Assembly: GCA_964464825.1 (NCBI GenBank)
Contig: CAYXKL010000046.1
Coordinates: 1-19,779, forward strand
Direction: 5' to 3'
Length of the DNA stretch: 19,779 nt
Origin: DYJK01 sp964464825
GTDB taxonomy: Bacteria; Bacteroidota; Ignavibacteria; Ignavibacteriales; Melioribacteraceae
In this document: one piece after another, positions 1 to 8,164 of the stretch
Layout of the letters: every line of letters begins with the position of its first letter
Position numbering within the stretch: the stretch's first letter is position 1
Position numbers and translations under genes: made by a program
Notes under the pieces: model-generated
Told to the model about the DNA's origin: nothing
The model's input: the letters and a program-made list of their open reading frames with translations, nothing else
Databases searched by the model: none

Positions 1-16
1 GGGGATATGGGGGTGA

Positions 17-1411
17 TCAAATATTTACAGATGCTACAGCTTCTACATCTTCAACTGTTTTTGGTATTGGTTTACCAAGTACACGGCATCCTTTCTCTGT
101 AACAACAATATCATCTTCAATTCTTATTCCGCCGAATTTTCTGAATTTATTAACTACATCATAATTAATAAACTGGGTAAATTTCTTTTCTATTTTCCAT
201 TTATCTATTAATTCCGGTATGAAATAAATACCTGGTTCAACAGTTAGAACTAATCCTTTGATCAAGGATTTTCCGTAACGTAATGAACGCAATCCAAATT
301 GATTGCTTCTTTTAATTTTTTCATTGTAGCCGGTATAATTTTCACCGTAATTTTCTAAATCATGAACATCGAGACCAAGTAAATGACCAAGACCATGCGG
401 CATAAAAAGAGCATGTGCACCTTTTGCAACTGCATGATTCATATTTCCTTTCATAATTCCGAGTGCTTTCAATCCCTCAGCAATTACTTTGGATGATTTA
501 AGATGAACATCTTTATATGTAATACCGGGACGGATATTTTTTATTGCAGATAAATTTGCATCAAGTACAATTTGATAAATTTCTTTTTGTTTTGATGTGA
601 ATTTCCCACTTACCGGAAAAGTTCTGGTTATATCACTTGCATAGTGAAGTGCAGATTCAGCGCCGCTATCGTTAACGACAAGATCGCCATTTTGCAATTT
701 ATTACCGTAATAGTGATTGTGTAATGTTTGTCCATTCCGCGAAAAAATTATTGGAAATGATATACCGCTTCCCATAGAAGCTGCAATTCCTTCAATGAAA
801 CCGGCAATTTCTCTCTCATACATTCCCGGTTTAGCGAGACGCATTGCACCAACTTGCATTTCGTATGAAATGGCAATTGCTTTTTCAATTTCTTTTAGTT
901 CTTCGGGAGATTTGATTGAGCGCTGTCCGGTTATTGCAATTACTAATTCCGGAGAAGCATATTCATTAATTCTTTTAGCATCAATTCCGAGTAAAGATTG
1001 AAGCTTGAGCATATTATAGTACCGGTACTGCGGTATGAAATGAATTTTTCTTCCTTGCGCAACTGCATTACTGATGTAAGATTCTAACTGTGAAAGGGTC
1101 TGTGTTATTTTAATTCCCACCTTAGCAGCTTTTTCTTTTACAGTTGATTGAGGTCCCATCCAAACAATTTCATCTAAAGTGAAATCGTTCCCGAAAATGA
1201 TCTCTTTATTTTCATCAATATCAATTACAGCGGCAAAGTTTGCATGATCGATACCAAAGTAATAAAGAAATGTACTGTCTTGCCGGTATTTGTAAGTGTT
1301 ATCGGTATAATTCATTGGTGCTTCATTGTTACCGAGTAAAAGAATTATTCCGTTATTAATTTTCTTTTTTAGCTGTGCTCTTCTCTGGATATACGTTTTT
1401 GCATTGAACAT
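17..1411 (-). CDS. Xaa-Pro aminopeptidase / prolidase (peptidase M24B)
   Basis: Cytoplasmic di-metal peptidase of 464 residues that cleaves the bond next to proline at peptide N-termini. Residues 1-150 form the AMP_N-type N-terminal domain (YKYRQDSTFLYYFG). Residues 165-445 are the pita-bread catalytic domain. The five expected metal ligands are visible: D248 (VVNDSGAE), D260 (SDITRTFP), H343 (PHGLGHLLG), E392 (TVEPGIY) and E432 (RIEDDIV). Length fits aminopeptidase P or prolidase (about 440-490); sequence alone does not separate the two. The ATG at 1411 is preceded by GAGGTTAAA, a good ribosome site. It lies 111 bases downstream of the hydroxyproline dehydratase gene on the same strand, which suggests it supplies free Pro/Hyp from peptides. 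The family is certain, the exact specificity inferred. Confidence 0.93.
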   Translation of the reverse strand: MFNAKTYIQRRAQLKKKINNGIILLLGNNEAPMNYTDNTYKYRQDSTFLYYFGIDHANFAAVIDIDENKEIIFGNDFTLDEIVWMGPQSTVKEKAAKVGIKITQTLSQLESYISNAVAQGRKIHFIPQYRYYNMLKLQSLLGIDAKRINEYASPELVIAITGQRSIKSPEELKEIEKAIAISYEMQVGAMRLAKPGMYEREIAGFIEGIAASMGSGISFPIIFSRNGQTLHNHYYGNKLQNGDLVVNDSGAESALHYASDITRTFPVSGKFTSKQKEIYQIVLDANLSAIKNIRPGITYKDVHLKSSKVIAEGLKALGIMKGNMNHAVAKGAHALFMPHGLGHLLGLDVHDLENYGENYTGYNEKIKRSNQFGLRSLRYGKSLIKGLVLTVEPGIYFIPELIDKWKIEKKFTQFINYDVVNKFRKFGGIRIEDDIVVTEKGCRVLGKPIPKTVEDVEAVASVNI

Positions 1412-1452
1412 TTTAACCTCTTGAGAATCAATTTATTTTTTAAAATCAACCT

Positions 1453-1500
1453 CCCCATATCCCAATCCAACTTGTCCGCCATCTTGATGGGCGGAGTAGG
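1453..1500. repeat. Short hairpin in the hypD-peptidase spacer, with a copy of the window-start motif
   Basis: The spacer between the glycyl radical enzyme and the peptidase holds a GC-rich hairpin, TCCGCC at 1475-1480 pairing with GGCGGA at 1490-1495. Just before it, ccccatatccc at 1453-1463 is the inverse complement of gggatatgggg at the start of the window, on the other side of the peptidase gene. No T-run follows on either strand, so it is not a standard terminator. It could be a dispersed intergenic element or an RNA-processing site between the two genes. Confidence 0.4.
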
Positions 1501-1522
1501 GAAAACTAAAATCGGGTGGTCA

Positions 1523-3886
1523 TTATAAGATGCGGTGTTCAGTTCTTTTTATTATTTCATTTTGTAGCACTTCGCTTAAATCTACAAAGTAATCGCTGTA
1601 CCCGGCAACGCGTACAATTAAATCGCGGTACTTCTCCGGATGTTTTTGTGCCTCACGCAAAATATCTGCAGTTACAACATTAAATTGAATATGGTGACCA
1701 TCCAATTTAAAATAAGTTCTAATTAATTTTACAGCTTTTTCAATATCAGCATCAGTTTCAAGTAATTGAGGTGTAAATTTTTGATTCAATAAAGTCCCGC
1801 CGGTTCGCAGATGATCAATTTTTGACGCGGATTTGATAACTGAAGTTGGACCATGAATATCAGCTCCTTGTACCGGAGATATACCTTCACTAAGCGGTTC
1901 ATTTGCTAATCTGCCATCTGGTGTTGCACCGGTGACTGATCCGAAATATACATGCGAAGTTGTTGGGAGTAAGTTGATTCTAAAATGTCCACCTTTTGTA
2001 TTTGGTCTTCCATCAACCGCATTAAAATAAATTTCGAAAACTTGTTTGGTAATATCATCCGTATAATCATCATCGTTACCGTACTTTGGCGTCTCAAACA
2101 ACAATTTATTTTGTAATTCTTTATCATTCTTAAAATTGTTTTTCAATACATCGAGCAATTTATCCAATGTAAAATTCTTTTTATCGAATACATTGTATTT
2201 GATTGATGCAAGCGAATCCGTAATTGTTCCTAGTCCAACTCCCTGAACATATGAAGTGTTGTATCGTGCACCGCCGGCATTGTAATCTTTTCCTTTTATA
2301 ATACAATCGTCAATTAAAATCGACATGAAAGGTGCCGGCATATAATAAGCATATATTTTTTCAATAATTATGTTGCCTTTAATTTTGATGTTAATGAAAT
2401 GATTAAGCTGCTTTTCATATGCATTTATTAAATCATCAAAAGTGTTGAAAGAATTTGGATCACCGGATTTAATTCCGATTTGTTTTTGTGTCCGCGGATC
2501 AAAACCATTATTTAGTGTAATTTCTAAAACTTTAACCAAATTAAAGTAGCCGGTTAAAATATATGCTTCTTTACCGAATGCACCGGTTTCAACACAGCCG
2601 CTTGCACCGCCGCATCGTGCATCAATTAGAGATTTACCGTGCCGCAGCATTTCTTGAATTATCGCATCGGTATTAAAAATGCTTGGTTGACCAAAACCGG
2701 TTCTAATAATTTTCATTGCACGTTTGAGCAATCGATCAGGATTTTTTTTGCTAACTTGTACCATTGAACTCGGCTGAAGCAGCCGCATCTCTTCGATAAC
2801 ATCGAGAATTACATAAGTCAAATCATTTGATGCATCTTCACCTTCGGGTGTAACGCCGCCAACATTTATCAAACAGAAATCTGTATATGTACCGCTTTCG
2901 GCAGCAGTCACTCCAATTTTAGGCGGTGCCGGTTGGTTGTTGAACTTCACCCAAAATGATTGTAATAATTCTTTTGCGGATTCTTCCGTAAGCAATCCGC
3001 TTTCAATATCTCTTTTATAAAATGGATATAGATGCTGATCTAATCTTCCGGGATTGAATGAATCCCATGTATTTAATTCAGTAATTACACCAAGATGAAC
3101 GAACCAGTAGTATTGAAGTGCTTCCCAAAATGTGCGCGGTGCATTAGTTGGAACTCGTTCGCATATTCCAGCAAGTGTTTCGAGTTCATTTTTTCTTTGT
3201 TTATCTTTTTCAATAGAGGCAAGTTCAAACAATTTTTTACTGTAACGTTGGGCAAATGAAATCAATGCATCACAGCAAATTTCCATTGCACGGAGTTCTT
3301 CGCGTTTTTCAAATGCATTAGGGTCATTATAAAAATTTAAGTTTGTGATTGATACTTGAATCTCTTTTTTAAAATCGAGCATTCCTTTTTTGTAAATCTT
3401 GTCATCAAGAACTGTATGTCCCGGTGCCCGCTGTTCCATAAATTCTGTGAAGATGCCGGCATCGTAGCAGTCTTTCCAATCTTGATCAACTTCATTGAAA
3501 ATTTTGTCCCGTATAGAACGGCCTTTCCAGAATGGTATAATTTCATTTTCATAAATTGATTTTGTTTTATCGTTAACCTTAAACCATTCATTCGGGCGTG
3601 AATTTAGAAGATCCAAATCATGTAAGCTGTGTACGCAAAGTTCGGGATAGGTTGGAGTTGCTTTTGGTTCGGGTCCGCGCTCGCCAACTATTAATTCTCC
3701 TTCATTAACACATAGTTCTTTGTTTTCAAGTAGATATTTGAATGCTAATGCACGTGCTACCGGAATGGAAACTTTTTCTGCTTCACGGCTTTTATAAAAT
3801 TGTGTTAATAATAATGCCCGCTCATCTGATAAAGTAGGTATTGCATTTAATGACTGCTCTCGTAATTTTTTTATACGCTCATTCAT
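1523..3886 (-). CDS. hypD: trans-4-hydroxy-L-proline dehydratase (glycyl radical enzyme)
   Basis: Oxygen-sensitive glycyl radical enzyme of 787 residues. It dehydrates trans-4-hydroxy-L-proline to pyrroline-5-carboxylate, which P5C reductase can turn into proline. Seen directly: the PFL-like domain; the thiyl site SGCVETG with C431 and general-base E433; and the C-terminal glycyl-radical motif RVAGYSDYF with G762. Compared from memory with Clostridioides difficile HypD (C434, E436, G765), the substrate-pocket residues recur at a constant offset of three: H157, D275, S331, D336, F337 and Y447. Length is also near-identical (789). This separates it from pyruvate formate-lyase and from glycerol or choline lyases. 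The ATG is preceded by GGAGGA and overlaps the stop of hypE as TAATG, so translation is coupled. No proC is visible in this window. Confidence 0.9.
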   Translation of the reverse strand: MNERIKKLREQSLNAIPTLSDERALLLTQFYKSREAEKVSIPVARALAFKYLLENKELCVNEGELIVGERGPEPKATPTYPELCVHSLHDLDLLNSRPNEWFKVNDKTKSIYENEIIPFWKGRSIRDKIFNEVDQDWKDCYDAGIFTEFMEQRAPGHTVLDDKIYKKGMLDFKKEIQVSITNLNFYNDPNAFEKREELRAMEICCDALISFAQRYSKKLFELASIEKDKQRKNELETLAGICERVPTNAPRTFWEALQYYWFVHLGVITELNTWDSFNPGRLDQHLYPFYKRDIESGLLTEESAKELLQSFWVKFNNQPAPPKIGVTAAESGTYTDFCLINVGGVTPEGEDASNDLTYVILDVIEEMRLLQPSSMVQVSKKNPDRLLKRAMKIIRTGFGQPSIFNTDAIIQEMLRHGKSLIDARCGGASGCVETGAFGKEAYILTGYFNLVKVLEITLNNGFDPRTQKQIGIKSGDPNSFNTFDDLINAYEKQLNHFINIKIKGNIIIEKIYAYYMPAPFMSILIDDCIIKGKDYNAGGARYNTSYVQGVGLGTITDSLASIKYNVFDKKNFTLDKLLDVLKNNFKNDKELQNKLLFETPKYGNDDDYTDDITKQVFEIYFNAVDGRPNTKGGHFRINLLPTTSHVYFGSVTGATPDGRLANEPLSEGISPVQGADIHGPTSVIKSASKIDHLRTGGTLLNQKFTPQLLETDADIEKAVKLIRTYFKLDGHHIQFNVVTADILREAQKHPEKYRDLIVRVAGYSDYFVDLSEVLQNEIIKRTEHRIL

Positions 3887-4695
3887 TAATATCCTCCGAT
3901 TTTCACATCGTAACCGGTAGATAAAAATCTGTATTTAATATTTTCCAATTCTTCTTTTAGTGGAGGTTTGATATCCGGAAGCTTGTTCTCTTTTTTCATT
4001 TTGCTGTATTTTGAACTCGCACTTGTGTGATAAGGTAATAAATTGATCTCGCGGACATTTTTTAATTTCAATATAAAATTTATCATAAGATCAAGATTTT
4101 TCTGTGTATCTGTAATTGAAGGAATAACCGGAATTCTTAAAATAATCTTATCACCAATATCAGCAAGACGTTTAAGATTATCATGAATAATTTTATTTGT
4201 TACTCCGGTATAATCTAAATGCAATTCTTCATCCATTAATTTTAAGTCATATAGAAAAAGGTCTGTAACACCATTTATTTTTTCAAAATTATTAAAATCT
4301 GTGTAGCCGGTTGTATCAACAGCAGTATGTATGTTTTTATCTTTGCAATTAGTTAAAAGTTCTTTCAGAAAATTGATTTGCAGCATCGGTTCGCCGCCGG
4401 AAAATGTTGCACCACCATTCGATTCTTCGTAAAACGGAACATCTTTTTCAATTTCTTTCATTACTTCTGAACTTGTTACTTCGGAGCCAATTTTGTTTCT
4501 ATTTTCATAATCATGCGAGATGTGCCATCGGAAATTGCAATTATCAAATTGTTCGGGTAATTCGCGCTGGCTTTCCGGATTATGGCACCACCAGCATTTC
4601 AACGGACAGCCTTTAAAAAAAACAGTTGTTCGTATCCCGGGTCCATCATTGATAGAATATTTTTTTATATCGAAAATATATCCTTTAACACTCAT
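3886..4695 (-). CDS. hypE: Glycyl-radical-enzyme activase (radical SAM), HypE-type
   Basis: Radical SAM enzyme of 269 residues that installs the glycyl radical on its partner, here HypD. The [4Fe-4S] site is the CxxxCxxC motif at C30, C34, C37 (GCPLKCWWC), preceded by NDGPGIRTTVFFKG, the typical activase N-terminus. SGGEP at 99-103 binds SAM. The segment between residues 40 and 95, where many activases carry a ferredoxin-like insert with two extra clusters, has only one cysteine (C53). The architecture is therefore closer to the short PFL-activase form. It is first in a two-gene unit, and its stop overlaps the hypD start by one base. The ATG at 4695 lacks a clear Shine-Dalgarno. The activase family is certain; assignment to HypD rests on the gene coupling. 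Confidence 0.9.
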   Translation of the reverse strand: MSVKGYIFDIKKYSINDGPGIRTTVFFKGCPLKCWWCHNPESQRELPEQFDNCNFRWHISHDYENRNKIGSEVTSSEVMKEIEKDVPFYEESNGGATFSGGEPMLQINFLKELLTNCKDKNIHTAVDTTGYTDFNNFEKINGVTDLFLYDLKLMDEELHLDYTGVTNKIIHDNLKRLADIGDKIILRIPVIPSITDTQKNLDLMINFILKLKNVREINLLPYHTSASSKYSKMKKENKLPDIKPPLKEELENIKYRFLSTGYDVKIGGY

Positions 4696-4786
4696 ATAGA
4701 ATATTTAATAATAATACCTTGAGCAAAATAAATGATTTACAGCTAAAATTAAATTTTTGTTACCTAAGTTTAACCTCTTTTTTGCA

Positions 4787-4814
4787 TTCCGAAAACATTA
4801 TTTTGGTTTTGGAA
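4787..4814. promoter_or_regulatory. Imperfect inverted repeat between divergent hypE and eamA
   Basis: TTCC(G)AAAAC at 4787-4796 pairs with GTTTTGGAA at 4806-4814: nine pairs, one bulged G and a nine-base loop. It lies in the 131-base divergent spacer, 12 bases before the transporter ATG. It could be an operator or a 5'-leader structure; no regulator gene is adjacent. The rest of the spacer is AT-rich, with no convincing promoter pair. Confidence 0.25.
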
Positions 4815-4826
4815 ATTCAATAGTTT

Positions 4827-5714
4827 ATGACAAACAAGAACAAATCGATATTTTATGCTCTTGGTGCAGTTCTCTTCTGGTCAACTGTAGCAACGGCATT
4901 TAAATTAACTCTGCAAGGAATGACTAATTCGCAAATGTTGTTTTATTCATCCCTTACAAGTGTGTTTGTACTGTTTTTCTTTGCTCTAAAAAATTCACCC
5001 AAAGATTTAAAACTCTTCTTTAGCCGGCATCATTTTAAAAATAATATGACACTCGGATTAATTAATCCATTCGTTTATTACTTAATATTATTCGAAGCAT
5101 ATAAAGTTTTACCGGCACAAGAAGCACAGCCTATTAATTTAACTTGGCCGTTGATTATTTCAATTTTCTCAGCAATTTTTTTAAATCAAAAAATATCAGC
5201 ACGTACTTTCACTGGACTAATAATTTCATTTATTGGAGTAGTTGTTATTGCTACACGTGGAAATATTTTTACTCTTCATTTTCACAATATATATGGAGTA
5301 ATATTAGCTTTAAGCAGTTCATTCATTTGGGCATCATTCTGGATATTAAATCTTCTTGATAATAGAGAAGAATCTGTAAAACTTTTCGGATCATTTTTCT
5401 TCGGCACTATTTATACCGGACTTTACATTTACTTTTTCGGATCGTTTGGACCGATAGAATTTAAATACTTGTTTGGTGCAGTTTACATCGGATTATTTGA
5501 GATGGGAATAACTTTCTTTTTATGGTTAAAAGCTCTTTCACTAAGCGATGACAAAGCGAAAACATCCACAATGGTTTATCTTTTCCCGGTGATCTCATTA
5601 TTTTTTATTGCACTAGTTTTAAAAGAGAAATTGTTTGCTTCGTCTATTATCGGACTGGTAATGATTGTTGGTGGAATTTTGTTTCAGCAGTTAGGAAAGA
5701 AAAGAGAAGATTAA
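4827..5714 (+). CDS. EamA/DMT-superfamily transporter
   Basis: Inner-membrane protein of 295 residues with about ten hydrophobic helices arranged as two EamA repeats, roughly residues 5-140 and 150-290. Such proteins move small metabolites such as amino acids, purines or sugars across the membrane, and the substrate cannot be read from sequence. Family-like segments include ALGAVLFWSTVATAFK at the first helix and a second-repeat helix rich in small residues near the C-terminus (SIIGLVMIVGGILF). It is transcribed away from hypE-hypD, so a role in proline or hydroxyproline movement is possible but unsupported. The ATG at 4827 has no strong Shine-Dalgarno. Its stop lies inside the TTAA that also encodes the stop of the convergent hydrolase, a four-base tail-to-tail overlap. 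Confidence 0.88.
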   Translation: MTNKNKSIFYALGAVLFWSTVATAFKLTLQGMTNSQMLFYSSLTSVFVLFFFALKNSPKDLKLFFSRHHFKNNMTLGLINPFVYYLILFEAYKVLPAQEAQPINLTWPLIISIFSAIFLNQKISARTFTGLIISFIGVVVIATRGNIFTLHFHNIYGVILALSSSFIWASFWILNLLDNREESVKLFGSFFFGTIYTGLYIYFFGSFGPIEFKYLFGAVYIGLFEMGITFFLWLKALSLSDDKAKTSTMVYLFPVISLFFIALVLKEKLFASSIIGLVMIVGGILFQQLGKKRED

Positions 5715-6649
5715 CCCAGTACAAACGTCTGCCCAATCTCATCAAGACCAATTTTAATTGGTAAGTTTACAGCTGCTCTTTTCATCCAATCGATTGGTTC
5801 GCTGAATGGTTCAACACCTTGTCTAAAAGTTTTTGTGTGAACCGGAATGAAATATTTAGCGTTAATATCGTTAGCCATTTGCAGAGCTTCTTCCGGATTG
5901 CAGTGGTTTCTCCGCCAAGGATTGTAGGCACCGATCGGCATTATTGCAATATCTATATTTTCATCTTTTATTAAATTGAATTTATCAGACATTGCAGTAT
6001 CACCGCCGAATAATATTTTTTTGCTGTTGTAGTCAATTAAATATGCATTGTAGCTTCTGCCATCTTTCATATATCCGCGGGAGCGGTCTTTTTCCCACGG
6101 AAAACGCCAACCGAAATGTTTTACTTCCAAAGCTTTGAAGCGTATATCTTGCAATTTTAATTCATCATTCCAATCCATAACTGAAATTGATTTCCAGTCA
6201 AGATCATCAATAACATCTCTTGTTAAATAAGCTGTGATAACATCTATCTGATTCGGATACTTTTCTGCAAAGTATTTTAGTGTGGGATAATCCATATGAT
6301 CCATATGTGCATGGGAGAGTAATATTATATCGGGTTTTGGAAAATCTTCTTTTGTGAGGGCTGGAGGTGTAACCCGCTGTGGTCCTATAGTATTTCCGAG
6401 GAAATATAAGCCAACGTTATCAAATAAAACCGGATCAGTTACAATCCATTTACCGAAAAGATTTATCAATACTGTTGAATGTCCTATCCAGGAAAGTGTA
6501 ATGTTATTTTTATCCCATGTAGATGGTTCCGGTTTGAAATTTAATTTTATGTGCGGCTTTGCCGAAGTATCAGATTTGATAAAAATGGGTGCTAAAAATG
6601 TACTGGCAATTGCTGCTGATATATGTTTTACGAATTTTCTTCGATCCAT
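5711..6649 (-). CDS. Metallo-beta-lactamase-fold hydrolase, NAPE-PLD-like, with twin-arginine signal
   Basis: Predicted exported metal-dependent hydrolase of 312 residues. The N-terminus MDRRKFVKH followed by a hydrophobic stretch (residues 9-25) resembles a Tat signal, consistent with export after cofactor loading. The mature part has the MBL metal motif HAHMDH (H113, H115, D117, H118), WIGHSTVLI near residue 54, a later GGDTAMSDKF strand and a PVHTKTF strand. The order and spacing resemble the UlaG/NAPE-PLD branch (N-acyl phosphatidylethanolamine phospholipase D-like, lipid phosphodiesterases), rather than beta-lactamases or RNase Z. The substrate is unknown. It lies 49 bases downstream of the TPM-domain gene on the same strand, so co-transcription is likely. 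Its stop overlaps the end of the convergent transporter by four bases. Confidence 0.85.
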   Translation of the reverse strand: MDRRKFVKHISAAIASTFLAPIFIKSDTSAKPHIKLNFKPEPSTWDKNNITLSWIGHSTVLINLFGKWIVTDPVLFDNVGLYFLGNTIGPQRVTPPALTKEDFPKPDIILLSHAHMDHMDYPTLKYFAEKYPNQIDVITAYLTRDVIDDLDWKSISVMDWNDELKLQDIRFKALEVKHFGWRFPWEKDRSRGYMKDGRSYNAYLIDYNSKKILFGGDTAMSDKFNLIKDENIDIAIMPIGAYNPWRRNHCNPEEALQMANDINAKYFIPVHTKTFRQGVEPFSEPIDWMKRAAVNLPIKIGLDEIGQTFVLG

Positions 6650-6698
6650 ATTTTTAAAACAGAAATAGAATCAAAAAAATTCCAATTCAAAATTTTGT

Positions 6699-7157
6699 TC
6701 AGTTTACAATAATTTTGTTGGAAAGTTCATTTGTATCATCGGTCTTTACGGGGAAATGCTCGCTCAATATTTTACTTACACGGTCTATACCTAACAAAAT
6801 ACCGTTAGCAAAGTGTCCTTCTCTAAATTCTTTTTGTATCTGATTCCTTACATCATCCCAAATTGATTGATCAACCTTCTCATTAATTCCCTTATCGGCA
6901 AGTATGTAAAATTTTTTTTCGGCTAGTAATAGATAGAGAAGAATTCCAGTATTATCTCTTGTTGAATGCATATTGAGTTTATAAAATTCTTTCTCTGCTA
7001 ATGAACGAATCTCTTTTTTCCTTTCCAATAGAGAGGTTTTTTCTTTTATCGATACTCTTATTTCACCGGAAGTACTTTTTTCAGCTTCTTTAATTTTATT
7101 TGAGATTCTTAAAAAATCATCATCGGTGAAGAATTCATAAATCAATTTATTTTTCAT
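6699..7157 (-). CDS. TPM-domain protein, short form
   Basis: Protein of 152 residues from the ATG at 7157. The frame is open further upstream to a TTG at 7193, but the ATG start gives the normal family beginning (FFTDDDFLRISNKIKEAE). The TPM fold (Psb32/MOLO-1/phosphatase-like) shows as STSGEIRVSIKEK, a central AEKEFYKL helix, NTGILLYLLLAEKKFYILAD and a final helix GHFANGILLGIDRVSKILSEHF. It has no signal peptide and no membrane helix, unlike the exported TPM proteins, and matches the short TPM partner often seen beside LemA in Bacteroidota. No lemA is present here. It precedes the MBL-fold hydrolase by 49 bases. Biochemical role unknown. Confidence 0.8.
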   Translation of the reverse strand: MKNKLIYEFFTDDDFLRISNKIKEAEKSTSGEIRVSIKEKTSLLERKKEIRSLAEKEFYKLNMHSTRDNTGILLYLLLAEKKFYILADKGINEKVDQSIWDDVRNQIQKEFREGHFANGILLGIDRVSKILSEHFPVKTDDTNELSNKIIVN

Positions 7158-7190
7158 AAGATAAATATTGTAATCTTTAACAATTTGATG

Positions 7191-7224
7191 CAAAGATAAC
7201 AGAAGAAAGAGACAAAAGAAACAA
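7191..7224 (-). promoter_or_regulatory. Possible Bacteroidota-type promoter for the TPM gene
   Basis: On the minus strand TATCTTTG (7198-7191) fits the -7 consensus TAnnTTTG exactly. A TTG at 7224-7222 sits 23 bases upstream, at the edge of the accepted spacing. Predicted transcription would start some 25-30 bases before the ATG at 7157. The spacing makes this tentative. Confidence 0.3.
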
Positions 7225-7283
7225 TCCTAAAATTGATTTTTTATATATTTACTAAAGCATTTATAACAATTATGGTGATAAAA

Positions 7284-8030
7284 ATGTACAAATTAGTCTT
7301 GCTGAGACACGGCGAAAGTGTTTGGAACAAATTAAATCTTTTCACTGGCTGGACCGACGTTGATCTTTCCGAAAAAGGAATTCAGGAAGCAGACCAGGCT
7401 GGAAAAACATTAAAAGCTGAAGGTTTCAATTTTGATATTGCATTTACTTCTGTTTTAAAAAGAGCAATTAGAACTCTGAATATAACTTTAGATAATATGG
7501 AGTTAATGTGGATTCCGGTAATAAAATCGTGGCGATTAAATGAAAGACATTATGGTGCATTGCAAGGATTGAACAAAGCAGAAACAGCAGAAAAATATGG
7601 GAATGAAAAAGTTAAAATATGGCGAAGAAGTTATGATGTTCCGCCGCCGGCTCTCGATTTGAATGATGAAAGATATCCAGGTAATGATCCGCGCTATAAA
7701 GATATTGATCCCAAAGAGATTCCAGTTACGGAAAGTTTAAAATTAACCGTTGAAAGATTTTTACCTTACTGGCATTCCACAATTGCCCCAACAATTAAAA
7801 GTGGAAAGAATGTTTTGATTGCCGCACATGGGAACAGTCTGCGTGCTTTGGTTAAATACCTTGATAATGTTTCCGAAGAAGAAATAGTTGAGTTGAATAT
7901 ACCGACCGGTATTCCATTGGTTTATGAGCTTGATGAAAATTTGAAACCGATAAAACATTATTATCTCGGTGATCAGGAAGCAATCAATGCGGCAATAAAT
8001 GCGGTTGCAAAACAGACTGAGAAAAAATGA
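7284..8030 (+). CDS. gpmA: 2,3-bisphosphoglycerate-dependent phosphoglycerate mutase
   Basis: Glycolytic/gluconeogenic enzyme of 248 residues (E. coli GpmA is 250), interconverting 3- and 2-phosphoglycerate in the cytoplasm. The phospho-acceptor histidine is H9 in LLRHGESVWN. Other family blocks are LFTGWTDVDLSEKG, RLNERHYGALQGLNK with catalytic E87, WRRSYDVPPP, and the second histidine H182 in AAHGNSLRAL. The full-length C-terminal tail typical of dPGM is present. The ATG at 7284 is chosen because it gives the canonical MYKLVLLRHG start; the frame also extends to an ATG at 7272 and a TTG at 7233, which would add non-conserved residues. It is divergent from the TPM gene across a roughly 125-base AT-rich spacer. 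Confidence 0.96.
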   Translation: MYKLVLLRHGESVWNKLNLFTGWTDVDLSEKGIQEADQAGKTLKAEGFNFDIAFTSVLKRAIRTLNITLDNMELMWIPVIKSWRLNERHYGALQGLNKAETAEKYGNEKVKIWRRSYDVPPPALDLNDERYPGNDPRYKDIDPKEIPVTESLKLTVERFLPYWHSTIAPTIKSGKNVLIAAHGNSLRALVKYLDNVSEEEIVELNIPTGIPLVYELDENLKPIKHYYLGDQEAINAAINAVAKQTEKK

Positions 8031-8070
8031 TATCCCTTTTTAAACAGACTTAAAAGGCAGTAGTACGGTG

Positions 8071-8101
8071 TTGCAAAACAAAAAGATTAGATTTAATATT
8101 G
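8071..8101 (+). promoter_or_regulatory. Possible Bacteroidota-type promoter for the PorV/PorQ-family gene
   Basis: TTG at 8071-8073, a 20-base spacer, then TAATATTG at 8094-8101 (one mismatch to TAnnTTTG). This predicts a leader of about 55 bases, which contains the palindrome GTTACAGTAAC at 8133-8143 and the Shine-Dalgarno AAGGAT at 8152-8157. Confidence 0.35.
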
Positions 8102-8164
8102 CATCAAAGAAAGGGGAAAGAATATAGTTATTGTTACAGTAACTATCTTTTAAGGATATCGATC

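Noticed and set aside
717..1001. Open frame of 94 codons on the plus strand inside the peptidase gene
   Set aside because: It lies entirely antisense to a conserved M24B catalytic domain and its translation shows no family motif.
1523..4695. Pyruvate formate-lyase and its activase
   Set aside because: PFL has a paired Cys-Cys active site; here it is SGCVETG, with a glutamate two residues after the single cysteine, as in dehydratase-type GREs.
8035..8057. Possible terminator after gpmA (CCTTTT..AAAAGG)
   Set aside because: The stem is AT-only apart from two pairs, has a bulge and no T-run; too weak to call.
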